A stretch of DNA of 64,000 nucleotides from Clostridium sp. D53t1_180928_C8 (GTDB lineage: Bacteria; Bacillota; Clostridia; Clostridiales; Clostridiaceae): contig NZ_JADPEL010000006.1 in assembly GCF_015667795.1 (NCBI RefSeq), positions 98,029 to 162,028 of the forward strand, in the 5' to 3' direction. The position numbers were made by a program, and so were the translations under genes. This document shows, piece after piece, positions 53,134-62,474 of this stretch (its first letter is position 1; each line of letters starts with the position of its first letter). The notes below the pieces were generated by a model. The model was given only the letters and a program-made list of their open reading frames with translations. It ran no database searches and had not been told where the DNA came from.

Positions 53134-54932
53134 TATACCCTCTCCATCTTTCCTGTAATTATAGGCATTAATATTTTTATCTTTGTATATTCTCCAATAA
53201 TACTTTCTACATCTATTCCATATTTTTCACCAAAATTAAGTTTAATTCTTTTGTTTACATTTTTTACACCTATGCTTGTAAATCCCTTATTGTTTCTACA
53301 ATCTATAGAAAGAAGTCTATTAATCTCTTCTTTACTTATTCCTATTCCGTTATCTATTACTTCTACAATCAAATCCTCACATATATTTTTAAAAATAACC
53401 TTTATACTCCCTTTATAATCTAGGCTACTAACTCCATGTAATATAGCATTTTCTAGAATCGGTTGAATCAACATTTTTAAAACTAATTTATCTTTAATAC
53501 CTTCCTCAACTTCAAAATTAACATCATATTTATTTCCATGTCTAACCTTCATAATATATACATAACTTCTTAACATCTCTATTTCTTTTTCTATGGTATT
53601 ATATTTACTATTTCTATTAAAAGAAGCTGTAACTATATTTATGAAAGCCTCTGTCATTTCTCGTATATTATTCATCTTTGCCATCATTGCCATAAATCGT
53701 ATAGAACTTAATGTATTAGCTATAAAATGTGGATTAATCTGTGCTTGAAGAGCTTCCATCTCAGCCTCATTTCTTAATCTTTCTTTATTATTGTTTTCTT
53801 CAATTAAATTTTTTAAATCCTTTACCATAATATTAAAAGTATCTGCTAGTTCTCCTATCTCACTATCATCTTTTATATTAACCTGTACATCTAAATCTCC
53901 ATATCTCATTTTTCTCATTTCATTTGTTAAATTATGTATAGGGATAATTATTCCACTTAAAAAATACATAGAAAATATTATAAATAAAACTAATATTATA
54001 ATTATTAATACAATTGACATTTTATTTATATAGTTAATACTTTTTATTATATCGTTATAATTAGAAAGATTTATTATTTTCCATTTTATTTTGGGAATTA
54101 CTTTAGCATAAACCATAAAATCATCATCATTTATCTTTAATTTTACACTGTCATTAACTGCTATATTACCCCAGTTTACTTTATTATTATCTATTTGTTC
54201 ATCTCCAATTAGTGTTTTATCCTTAGAAAATATTACTTTATCATTCTTATCCAATATTATTGTATTACTAGAAAGTTGATACTCCTTATCTTTTGCTATA
54301 TTATTAAATAATTTAATTTTCATATTTATTAAAATTAATTCAACATTATTTTCATAGTTACCTTTTATAGGTGATATTACTGCTGATATATAAGAGTTGT
54401 TATCCTTATCATTTATAACGTTTTCAAAAGAATTTATAATTATAGCTTTACCTGGGTTTTCAACAGCTTCCTTATACCATTTTTCTTGACGAATAAGTAT
54501 CTCATCTTTTTCTGGATAATCCCTATAAAAATAAAATCCCTCATTTTCTAAATAGAAACTTATACTTCCTAATCCATTTATATAAGAAAATATTTCATCT
54601 AGCTCATTATCTATTCCCTTTGATAATTCATATCTCATTCTTATCTCATTAGTTTCATCCCAAAGACTTACCAATTCACATAAATGTCTATTACCTTCAA
54701 GTGTATTTACTCTATCTGTAGCAAGTGTTGATAAAATTAATTGAGCTTCTCTGCTTTTCTCTTCAATTTGAGTACTTATAGTAGTTAATAACTCTTCTGA
54801 TTTATTAGATACATTCTGTAAAACTATTCCTGTATAACCTCTATATAAAAGATACCCAACAACTACTATAGGTAAGACTATTATTGATGTAAATGCTATA
54901 AAATATTTTTTTGTAATACTAATTTTAATCAT
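53133..54932 (-). CDS. YesM-type sensor histidine kinase
   Basis: A 599-residue membrane kinase: helix near 8-30, extracellular sensor region of about 260 residues (Cache-like), helix near 305-327, HAMP (LTNEMRKMRYGDLDVQVNIKDDSEIGELADTFN), then the kinase core with H402 in QINPHFIANTLSS and ATP-binding VIDNGIGI and IGVKNVNKRI. It phosphorylates the coupled regulator at 51535-53133. The ligand is probably the sugar, or sugar-loaded binding protein, of locus 2 (inference). Length is normal. Confidence 0.93.
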   Translation of the reverse strand: MIKISITKKYFIAFTSIIVLPIVVVGYLLYRGYTGIVLQNVSNKSEELLTTISTQIEEKSREAQLILSTLATDRVNTLEGNRHLCELVSLWDETNEIRMRYELSKGIDNELDEIFSYINGLGSISFYLENEGFYFYRDYPEKDEILIRQEKWYKEAVENPGKAIIINSFENVINDKDNNSYISAVISPIKGNYENNVELILINMKIKLFNNIAKDKEYQLSSNTIILDKNDKVIFSKDKTLIGDEQIDNNKVNWGNIAVNDSVKLKINDDDFMVYAKVIPKIKWKIINLSNYNDIIKSINYINKMSIVLIIIILVLFIIFSMYFLSGIIIPIHNLTNEMRKMRYGDLDVQVNIKDDSEIGELADTFNIMVKDLKNLIEENNNKERLRNEAEMEALQAQINPHFIANTLSSIRFMAMMAKMNNIREMTEAFINIVTASFNRNSKYNTIEKEIEMLRSYVYIMKVRHGNKYDVNFEVEEGIKDKLVLKMLIQPILENAILHGVSSLDYKGSIKVIFKNICEDLIVEVIDNGIGISKEEINRLLSIDCRNNKGFTSIGVKNVNKRIKLNFGEKYGIDVESIIGEYTKIKILMPIITGKMERV

Positions 54933-55045
54933 ACTGCTCTTATTCCCCCTATTTGAATTAGGTATATTATCAAAATATTATCATATATTGTTTATTTTTA
55001 CAATGTATAGCATTCCAATACTCATTAATGTATAATTAATTAAAA

Positions 55046-55078
55046 GAATGTAGAAAATTATAAATTTTCTACATTCTA
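55046..55078 (-). terminator. terminator after the GH16 gene
   Basis: AGAATGTAGAAAATT / AATTTTCTACATTCT with a three-base loop; the minus strand continues TTTAATTAATT. Confidence 0.85.
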
Positions 55079-55098
55079 ATACTCAAATTTAATTACTA

Positions 55099-58000
55099 CT
55101 ATTTTCTTTTCTTGTTAATATTTTTGATACCACTATACATTAATCCAGTTCCTATTGCTATTGCAAATAACGAACTAACAACACCTCCTGTTTGTGGTAA
55201 AACAGGCTTTTGATCGTTATTTTCTTTATCGTTATTTTCTTTATAAACTAGTCCATTTATTGCACTCTCTAAATCTTCTTCAGCCTTCTTTACTTGCTCT
55301 ATTGTTGCTTGTTTATCTTCAAGTACTAATTTAGCCTTTAATATTGCATCATTTAACACTTTCCAGCTTTCATTAGTATATCTTGATGGATCTAACTTTT
55401 CTGATTTATTTATTAGATTAGTTAATTTAGATTTATCTACTTCTATTACTTCATCTTCAACTACGCTTACAATTCTTTCAATTGTTTTAATTGCCCCTTT
55501 ACTATCTTCAACTCTATATACTATTTTATATTCTCCAACTATATTTACATCAATTTTACCTTCAATTATTATATTAGATGTAATATCTCCATCTTCCTTA
55601 TCATTTGCCGTTACTCCTTTAGTAATATCAAATGAATTTCCCTTAGTTATTTTAATATTCTCTGCACCATGTATTTCTGGAGCAGTATTCATAACAGTAA
55701 AGTTTTCATCATAAACAGTCACTATTCTATTAACTATCGTTTCATTTAATGCAATATCTTTAACATAATAAGTAAGAGTATAAGTTCCTACCTTATTTAT
55801 ATTTACCTTTCCCTTAACATCTACCCAAACAGTTAAATCTCCATCATTATTATCATTTGCATTAACTCCATACTTTGGATCAAACTCACTACCTAATGGA
55901 ATTCTAATATCACTTATTCCTGTTATTATTGGTGCATCTTTATCTCTATTATCTATTTCTTCAACAATTACATCATCAAAAAATATCTTTTCATTATCAT
56001 TAAGGTTATGAATGTATATTAAAGCAGTTGTATGCTCTATATCAGTTGTAAACTCAACTTCAATCTCTTGCCACTCATTTCCTTCTGCAAAGGCTTGTTG
56101 CTTATCTCTTCCATACATTTCACTTCCAATTTCTATTCTAGAAGAAGCATTCTCTCCTCTTACTTTTGCCCTTAATCTATAAGTAGTATCTGGCTTTATA
56201 TTTACAACTTGTTCAGCTGTCTTTTTTTGACTTAAATATGCATAACTTCCTTGCATTTCATCATTTACTATTCCAGCATTGTTAGAATCAATACTTTGCC
56301 CTGTTTGATCTGAAACACTCCATTTATCTAAAGTCTGATCTTTAAACTTACCATTGAATACTTTATTTTTCACCTCAGACTCTTCTACAACATAAACTTC
56401 TCTTTCCTTACTCTCTATATTTCCTGATTTATCTTCTACTGAATAAATTACATTATATATACCTTCTGCTGATCTATCTAAAGACTTCTCATCAATTGTA
56501 ATATACTTACTTAATTCACTTTCATCATCTTTATTATCTATTGCCCATACACCACTCATTAAATCATCGTCACTATTAATAGCAATTTTAATATCATTTA
56601 AACCATATAAAATAGGCTTTATTCCATCAGTTCTATCATCATAACCATCCTTTGTATACACTCTTACCCAATCAACTTCTGCAACATAAGGTAAATCTGC
56701 ATTATTTATATTTCCTTCTCCCCACATACCTAATCCACTAGATAATATTAATATTTCCTTTACCCAAGGTACAGCTGGCCCTTCATACGTCCATGTTAAC
56801 TTTCCATCAAAATAGAATTTCAATGTATCTTCATCCCATTCTAAGCCATATCTATGAAATCCGTCATGAATATTAGGTGCTGACTTTCTATGACTTGATT
56901 TACTTTTATGCCATCTTTCATATCCATCCCAATGTAATGTACTCTCTGTTGAATCGCCTTGAAAAACAGTTTCTGTAATATCTATTTCAGTTCCTTCCCT
57001 ACCTGTACCATCTACATTAAATACTCCTGGATAATTAAACATCCAGAAAGCAAAATACGTTTGTTCTGTAGGCGGTATTTTAGCACTTGCTTCAAAAAAG
57101 CCATATTTTTGATCAAACTTAGTTTTGTTTTCTGAAAAATCTTCAGCATGATTATCAACTCTACCTAAAACTACTTGTCCATCAGGTTCTCTTTGTATTC
57201 CTAATTTTAGCTTTCCATCTTCAACTGATACCATATCAGACCTATGATAAGTTTTATATTCTTTTCCTCTTACTGTCCATTTTGAAGTATCTAACTGATC
57301 ACCTTCAAATTCATCTTCCATTACTAGCGTCCATCTTGATTCGTCATCTGTATACCAAGGTTGCTTATCTTTTGTTACGTTTACTTTACATGTAGATGAT
57401 GTTCCTCCAGAGTCCGGAGTAGCTGTAATAACTGCTTCACCTTCACCTACTGCAGTTATAATTCCATTACTATCTACTGTAACTACATTTTCATTGTTAC
57501 TTGTATAAGTTACACCTTTATCTACTACACTGTTAGGGATAACCTTTGATAATAATTCATATCTTTCACCAACTGATATTTTTAACTCATTCATATTTAA
57601 CTTTACTTCAGCATCACCTTTATCTGTTGTTTCTACCAAAGATACATTATCTATAAATGCCTTACCACTTTTGCTTAATCCAGCTCCATCCCACAAATAA
57701 ATTTCAGCTTTACTTTGATTTCCTGTAGTAAATTTAATAGTATATTCTGTATAGATATTTCCAGTAACATTTTTCTTAATCTCTTCCCCGCCGTAATCCT
57801 TTACACCAATGATAGCACTATCTTCATTATTTTCAAGTTTTATATAACATTTATATTCATATGTTGTATAAGGCTTTAAATTATTTATTACCTGTGCTAT
57901 TGAACTATTCTCAACTATATATGCACATTTGTTTCCTTCATATGCATTTTCTAAATCTATCCCCGGAGATTTACTACCTCCATTCCAAATCTTCCAACTT

Positions 58001-58200
58001 GGAATTATCCCATTAGTACCTTCTTCTTCAAATCTTGCATTTTTCAATAAATTTTCTATAGAACTTTCTTTTTCCAACATACATATATATTCGCTATCAA
58101 ATTTTTTTATTGCCTCCGCAGAACATATAGTATTTGTTGCTAGATTAAAAAATAAAATTGTTGCTATACTCCTAACTAACTTTTTATTTTTCATTACCAT
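55099..58200 (-). CDS. cell-wall anchored multidomain GH16 endo-glycosidase
   Basis: A 1,033-residue surface enzyme. Signal peptide (about 1-29); a jelly-roll carbohydrate-binding module (about 48-195); a Big_2 Ig-like domain (LNMNELKISVGERYELL to VNVTKD); the GH16 catalytic domain (about 285-515) with EIDITE (E405, D407, E410); an Ig-like segment; a second binding module (about 615-750); two DUF5011-type Ig domains; a FIVAR module; and C-terminal LPQTGG, hydrophobic span and KNINKKRK. GH16 enzymes cut internal beta-1,3 or beta-1,4 bonds in glucans or galactans. Beside GH20, GH42 and GH38 genes an endo-beta-galactosidase on host glycans is attractive, but laminarinase activity cannot be excluded. 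LPQTG would be read by a class A or D sortase not in this window. Confidence 0.92.
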   Translation of the reverse strand: MVMKNKKLVRSIATILFFNLATNTICSAEAIKKFDSEYICMLEKESSIENLLKNARFEEEGTNGIIPSWKIWNGGSKSPGIDLENAYEGNKCAYIVENSSIAQVINNLKPYTTYEYKCYIKLENNEDSAIIGVKDYGGEEIKKNVTGNIYTEYTIKFTTGNQSKAEIYLWDGAGLSKSGKAFIDNVSLVETTDKGDAEVKLNMNELKISVGERYELLSKVIPNSVVDKGVTYTSNNENVVTVDSNGIITAVGEGEAVITATPDSGGTSSTCKVNVTKDKQPWYTDDESRWTLVMEDEFEGDQLDTSKWTVRGKEYKTYHRSDMVSVEDGKLKLGIQREPDGQVVLGRVDNHAEDFSENKTKFDQKYGFFEASAKIPPTEQTYFAFWMFNYPGVFNVDGTGREGTEIDITETVFQGDSTESTLHWDGYERWHKSKSSHRKSAPNIHDGFHRYGLEWDEDTLKFYFDGKLTWTYEGPAVPWVKEILILSSGLGMWGEGNINNADLPYVAEVDWVRVYTKDGYDDRTDGIKPILYGLNDIKIAINSDDDLMSGVWAIDNKDDESELSKYITIDEKSLDRSAEGIYNVIYSVEDKSGNIESKEREVYVVEESEVKNKVFNGKFKDQTLDKWSVSDQTGQSIDSNNAGIVNDEMQGSYAYLSQKKTAEQVVNIKPDTTYRLRAKVRGENASSRIEIGSEMYGRDKQQAFAEGNEWQEIEVEFTTDIEHTTALIYIHNLNDNEKIFFDDVIVEEIDNRDKDAPIITGISDIRIPLGSEFDPKYGVNANDNNDGDLTVWVDVKGKVNINKVGTYTLTYYVKDIALNETIVNRIVTVYDENFTVMNTAPEIHGAENIKITKGNSFDITKGVTANDKEDGDITSNIIIEGKIDVNIVGEYKIVYRVEDSKGAIKTIERIVSVVEDEVIEVDKSKLTNLINKSEKLDPSRYTNESWKVLNDAILKAKLVLEDKQATIEQVKKAEEDLESAINGLVYKENNDKENNDQKPVLPQTGGVVSSLFAIAIGTGLMYSGIKNINKKRK

Positions 58201-58357
58201 TTACCCTCCCATTAATTTACATTTATCATATATAATTGTTTCTACTTAATCTTACTTTTATTTTCTATTTTCTTCCATGATATATTATATTATTTTATGA
58301 CTTTACTTTATATCTAATTACTTTCATTCTAAACACCTTATAATTTCATATTTAATA

Positions 58358-58406
58358 ATAAAAAAGACAAATATATTATTATCAAAATAAATTATATATT
58401 TGTCTT
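58358..58406 (-). terminator. terminator after the MATE gene
   Basis: The minus strand has AAGACAAATATAT, loop, ATATATTTGTCTTTTTTATT, ten bases beyond the stop codon. Confidence 0.9.
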
Positions 58407-58413
58407 CTACTAT

Positions 58414-59778
58414 CTAATTATTAAATTTTATATCCCTTTTTAAAGGTATTATTACCATAAAGTAAAATAGCATTACTAATAATATTCCTTTAATCATACT
58501 ACTTCCACTTATACTCCACCATACTCCATTAATTCCTAATAATTCTGGTTTGAATAATAACATTGCAACTGGCACCCTTAGTCCAGTAAATATAATACCT
58601 ACTATTGATGGAGTTATTGTCTTACCTACTCCATAAAATGCTCCTGATGTAGTTATTTCTAGACACATAAATAATTGAGAGTATCCTAATATCCTTAAAT
58701 AATCTATACCTTGCAAAATAGCTTCTTTTTCATTTATGAAAATTGAAAAGATTGGACCTCCAACAAATACTAAGAGTATAGTTGTAAATACCCCTAAAAT
58801 ACAAGAAATAATTATAGTACTAATATAACCTTTTATAACCCTATCATTTCTTTTTGCTCCATAATTTTGCCCCACAAATGCTGTTAGTGCACTAGCAAAT
58901 CCACCTGCTGTCATCCATGATATAGACTCTATTTGAGATCCAACTTTTTGAACTGCAATTGATACTGGTCCTGCACTTGCTACAATTCTTCCTATAAGCA
59001 TTGAGAAGAATGTAAATAAGCAATTTTGAACTGCTGTAGGTCCCCCTAAAATACAAATCTTTTTTATGTACTTTAATTTTATAAATTTCTTGTTACTAAA
59101 ACTAAAATTATATCCATTTTTTATAAATGTATATATAAATATTATAGTAACTAACACTTGTGAAAGTACTGTTGCTAATGCAGCACCTACAACACCTAAG
59201 GGTTTTATCCCACCAATACCAAAAATTAATATTGGATCTAATATTATATTCATAATAAGTCCAACTGTATTAACTACAAAAGGTGTTTTACTATTTCCTG
59301 ACGCAGTAAATATACCTGTAAATTGTGGATTTAAAAATGCGCAAATCATCCCTATAGATATTATTATTAAATAATCAATAGACATTTTTATTATTACAGG
59401 ATCTCCAAGATTAAAGAATCCTATAAATTCATCTTTTAAAACTATTAATATAACTCCATAGACTATTGACATTAAAATACATAAAGCAATACTGCTATAT
59501 ACATAACAATTTCTTTCTTTATCATCATTTTTTCCAATAGCCTGTGATACTCCAACTTCTGCTCCTGTCTTAGTTATCAAAACCATTGAATTTCCGAACC
59601 ATGCAAAAAAACCTGCTGTTCCTACTGCTGCAACAGCTGCACTCCCTGCTCTTCCTATCCAAATCATATCTACCAAACTGTAAGCCATTTGAATAAATGA
59701 TGTACCTAAAATAGGTAATGATAAAGTTAACAATGTTTTTACGATATTGTCCGATACCAAATCTACCTTTTTTTTCAT
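58414..59778 (-). CDS. MATE-family multidrug exporter
   Basis: A 454-residue, twelve-helix transporter made of two six-helix halves. The start LLTLSLPILGTSFIQMAYSLVDMIWIGRAGSAAVAAVGTA and the matching second half (GGPTAVQNCLFTFFSMLIGRIVASAG) are diagnostic of the NorM/DinF-type MATE family. It expels cationic compounds using Na+ or H+ gradients; the substrate is unknown. AAAGGAG precedes the ATG. A 27-bp palindrome lies in its upstream region. Confidence 0.92.
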   Translation of the reverse strand: MKKKVDLVSDNIVKTLLTLSLPILGTSFIQMAYSLVDMIWIGRAGSAAVAAVGTAGFFAWFGNSMVLITKTGAEVGVSQAIGKNDDKERNCYVYSSIALCILMSIVYGVILIVLKDEFIGFFNLGDPVIIKMSIDYLIIISIGMICAFLNPQFTGIFTASGNSKTPFVVNTVGLIMNIILDPILIFGIGGIKPLGVVGAALATVLSQVLVTIIFIYTFIKNGYNFSFSNKKFIKLKYIKKICILGGPTAVQNCLFTFFSMLIGRIVASAGPVSIAVQKVGSQIESISWMTAGGFASALTAFVGQNYGAKRNDRVIKGYISTIIISCILGVFTTILLVFVGGPIFSIFINEKEAILQGIDYLRILGYSQLFMCLEITTSGAFYGVGKTITPSIVGIIFTGLRVPVAMLLFKPELLGINGVWWSISGSSMIKGILLVMLFYFMVIIPLKRDIKFNN

Positions 59779-59812
59779 ACCTTAACTCCTTTCTTATTTT
59801 TTGCAATAAAAT

Positions 59813-59839
59813 AGAAGTAATAAATAATTTATCACTTCT
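59813..59839 (-). promoter_or_regulatory. 27-bp near-perfect palindrome upstream of the MATE gene
   Basis: AGAAGTAATAAAT and ATTTATCACTTCT are inverted repeats of 13 bases with one mismatch and a one-base centre, 35 bases before the start codon. The tight centre favours a dimeric repressor operator over an RNA hairpin. No regulator gene adjoins it. Confidence 0.5.
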
Positions 59840-59937
59840 GATTTATAACTCTAATTAAATATTATTATAGCTAACTATTTTTATTATACATTCCATAATG
59901 AATAATATATCTAATTATTATTTAAAACATTTTATAT

Positions 59938-60048
59938 TTAATTATCTTTAGTATTTTCTTTATTTTTTTTATCATTTATTAAAGTTGCAACTAATGCAGT
60001 TGATGCAGCTAATACAACTGCTAACTTTCCCATCTTTTTAATCTTCAT
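59938..60048 (-). CDS. 36-residue small membrane or exported peptide
   Basis: ATG with GAGGTAAG upstream opens 36 codons: MKIKKMGKLAVVLAAS, TALVATL, then INDKKNKENTKDN. A basic start, one hydrophobic span of about 16 residues and a hydrophilic tail suggest a single-pass membrane peptide. It is too short for most ORF callers. Function unknown; not a recognised toxin. Confidence 0.6.
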   Translation of the reverse strand: MKIKKMGKLAVVLAASTALVATLINDKKNKENTKDN

Positions 60049-60118
60049 TATCTTACCTCGACTTACTTATAAGAATATAATTTAGTATAATTATACATTA
60101 ATACAGCAAATTAGTAAA

Positions 60119-60307
60119 TTACTTAAATTGATTTAAATTAACATTATATTCATAACCAGCTTTAGCCAATTTTTCTTCAATCACGCTTCTACTAATATCC
60201 ATATCATCACAATAATTATCTAAACTAGAATAAAAATCTCTTAGCTTCATATTGATCATACTTACTAATATATTAGGATCCATTTTTAATAATGCTTCTT
60301 TATCCAT
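60119..60307 (-). CDS. DUF4250-family protein
   Basis: A 62-residue cytoplasmic protein. DPNILVSMINMKLRDFYSSLDNYCDDMD and the ending AGYEYNVNLNQFK match the DUF4250 family of clostridia, whose function is not known. The ATG at 60307 follows TGGAGGA; an ATG four codons earlier overlaps this site. Confidence 0.85.
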   Translation of the reverse strand: MDKEALLKMDPNILVSMINMKLRDFYSSLDNYCDDMDISRSVIEEKLAKAGYEYNVNLNQFK

Positions 60308-60440
60308 AAATTCCTCCATTTGTACACATATTATTTATATTAATTGTATCATATAAAATACATTTACTCATAATTATATTTTTTCTGATAAATGTCAGTT
60401 ATACTCCTCTATCTTAATCTAAAAATTCGATTTATATAAA

Positions 60441-60480
60441 ATTAAGCTAAAGTCCATAATTATATGTACTTTAGCTTAAT
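60441..60480 (-). terminator. terminator of the 36-residue basic protein gene
   Basis: ATTAAGCTAAAGT / ACTTTAGCTTAAT with a 14-base loop; the minus strand continues TTTTATA. Confidence 0.8.
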
Positions 60481-60514
60481 AATAATATTTATATAATTTT
60501 TATAGAAAGACAAA

Positions 60515-60625
60515 CTATTTATTCTTACCAACTTTATTTACTTCAGGCACTCTTGCTGCTGCTGGTTTTTTAGGACCTTCAAAATGATCATTTTCCCATG
60601 TTGCTCTTTGACCTTTTTTTGCCAT
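60515..60625 (-). CDS. 36-residue basic hydrophilic protein
   Basis: ATG preceded by a very strong GTGGAGGTGATAT ribosome site opens 36 codons beginning MAKKGQRATWENDHFEG and ending in PKKPAAARVPEVNKVGKNK. It is basic, with no hydrophobic span. The strong start site and its own terminator argue for a real, well-translated gene. I do not recognise the family. Confidence 0.7.
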   Translation of the reverse strand: MAKKGQRATWENDHFEGPKKPAAARVPEVNKVGKNK

Positions 60626-60711
60626 AATATCACCTCCACTAAGTAATTATATACTTAGTATTAGCAAGATAGCTTGTTTTATTCCCTCAAAATATCTTAT
60701 AAATACACCTA

Positions 60712-61584
60712 TTATTTATTTTTTGGTGTCTCTGGATCTAAGAATGAATATTTCTCTCCATCCTTTTCCCATCCTAAAATTGAATTCATATTAACATTTG
60801 CTGCAGCCTTAAATATTGATTTATCAACATCATTAAAGTTTTTCTTTAATTCTGCAATTAAATCTTTAATTTCATGTCTCTTATTACCTATCTTTTCTGC
60901 AGCTACCATACATGCACAGTTTAATGGCCAAAGCCCAGTATATTTAATAAATCTCTTAATAGCTTCTTCTTCAACATAATAAAGTGGTCTAATTAACTCT
61001 ATTCCTTCAAAGTTATCTGCCCTTAATTTAGGTAACATTGTTTTAAAGTTTCCTGCATAAAGAACATTTAGCATTGTAGTTTCTATTACATCATTATAGT
61101 GATGTCCAAGGGCTAATTTATTACATCCAAGTTCTCTTGCTTTATTATATAATGAACCTCTTCTCATTCTTGCACAAAGATAACAAGGATAATCCTTAGC
61201 TTTTTCATCAATTATCTCAAATATTTTTGACTCATATATATGTACTGGAATATTTAAATGTTCACAATTTTCAATAAGTAACTCTTTAATTTGTGGATGA
61301 TATCCTGGGTCCATTGCTATAAATTCAACTTCAAAATTTACTTGCCCATGCTTTTTCAGCTCTTGAAATAACTTAGCCATAAGTAAAGAATCCTTACCAC
61401 CTGATATTGCAACAGCTATTCTATCGCCTTCTTCAATAAGTTCATAATCTTTAACAGCTTTTATAAACTTAGACCAAATTGGTTTTCTATATCTTTTAAC
61501 TATACTTCTTTCTATTTCCTCAAGAGTTTTTTTAGCTTCTTCTGGAACTATTCTTTCACATCCATGACCTGCTATACTACTCAT
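60712..61584 (-). CDS. TtcA-like tRNA 2-thiocytidine synthetase
   Basis: A 290-residue PP-loop ATPase. The nucleotide-binding motif AISGGKDSLL is at residues 59-68. Later come PCYLCARMRRGSLY and GLWPLNCACMV, providing the Cys residues for sulfur or Fe-S chemistry, and LGHHYNDVIETTMLNVLYAGNFKTMLPKL, diagnostic of the TtcA/TtuA group. Such enzymes thiolate tRNA bases. In clostridia several paralogues exist, so the exact base is uncertain. The ATG at 61584 follows GAGGTG; an upstream in-frame GTG overlaps that site. Confidence 0.88.
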   Translation of the reverse strand: MSSIAGHGCERIVPEEAKKTLEEIERSIVKRYRKPIWSKFIKAVKDYELIEEGDRIAVAISGGKDSLLMAKLFQELKKHGQVNFEVEFIAMDPGYHPQIKELLIENCEHLNIPVHIYESKIFEIIDEKAKDYPCYLCARMRRGSLYNKARELGCNKLALGHHYNDVIETTMLNVLYAGNFKTMLPKLRADNFEGIELIRPLYYVEEEAIKRFIKYTGLWPLNCACMVAAEKIGNKRHEIKDLIAELKKNFNDVDKSIFKAAANVNMNSILGWEKDGEKYSFLDPETPKNK

Positions 61585-61676
61585 AATTATCACCTCATAT
61601 TTTTAATAACAAAATCAATTTTACTTAAATTATAAAATAAAAGCAACTATTTGATAATTTTCACTTAATATATATT

Positions 61677-61714
61677 ATAGTAGGCAAATTAATACTTTTT
61701 AATATGCCTACTAT
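61677..61714 (-). terminator. hairpin after the GerMN-like lipoprotein gene
   Basis: ATAGTAGGC / GCCTACTAT enclose a further weak stem. The tail is AT-rich without a clean U-run. Confidence 0.6.
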
Positions 61715-61741
61715 AACAACTATAACTTCACCTAATTTATA

Positions 61742-62437
61742 TTATCTATATATAATTTCTTTCAATTCTGGAACATGATCAAATTCTATTTTAGAGTTTT
61801 TGTAAGTGAACTCTAATCCATCTATCCACTCACCATTATAATTACTTTGTAATAATGTTTTTATCAAGGTATACTCTGTTATATTTCCTCCGGTAGAACC
61901 AGCGAAATAATTATTAACCCAATTTACTCCAGTATATTTATCAAAAGTAATATCTTTAGCATTTTCACCTATTTCCTCAAGATTAAATAATGCTATTTTC
62001 TTCCCATCAACATCATTAACTTTAACAAGATCAATAGGAAGATTATTAAATGCTTTTTCACTTAAATTACTTGCTAAATCCTTCAACTTTTCATCTAATG
62101 ATAAAGTTTCATTTATATCAACTTTTCCTATTATTACTTCCTCTTCTGTATTTGCATCTTTTGAGTATAAAACCATTTCTATTGACTTTATATCCGCTTC
62201 CTTTTCAGTATTTTCTTCTATGCTACCAATTTCTTCCAAGTCACCATTTTCTGTCTTATTACTTTCTGTATTATTATTTTCTGTCTTATCGCTTGAATCT
62301 TCTTTATTTAAATTATCTACTGCTATATTTGAATTTTCTTTCCCATTAGTAGTATCTTTTGTACAACCTACTGCTCCAAATATAGCACATGATAGTGCTA
62401 TACTAACTAGTATCCTTCTTAATCTTAAGCTTCTCAT
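61742..62437 (-). CDS. lipoprotein with a GerMN-like domain
   Basis: A 231-residue lipoprotein with signal RRILVSIALSCAIFGAVGC (lipobox AVGC). After it comes a ~55-residue Asn/Ser/Glu/Lys-rich linker with repeated TENN/ESN units, then a C-terminal domain of about 150 residues. This last part (GKKIALFNLEEIG, YFAGSTGGNITEYTLIKTLLQ, EWIDGLEFTYKNSKIEFDHVPE) resembles the GerMN domain of sporulation and germination lipoproteins. Role in the spore or envelope is inferred only. Confidence 0.7.
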   Translation of the reverse strand: MRSLRLRRILVSIALSCAIFGAVGCTKDTTNGKENSNIAVDNLNKEDSSDKTENNNTESNKTENGDLEEIGSIEENTEKEADIKSIEMVLYSKDANTEEEVIIGKVDINETLSLDEKLKDLASNLSEKAFNNLPIDLVKVNDVDGKKIALFNLEEIGENAKDITFDKYTGVNWVNNYFAGSTGGNITEYTLIKTLLQSNYNGEWIDGLEFTYKNSKIEFDHVPELKEIIYR

Positions 62438-62474
62438 AAAATTCCTCCTTAATATTTATATCTAATAAACTAAT

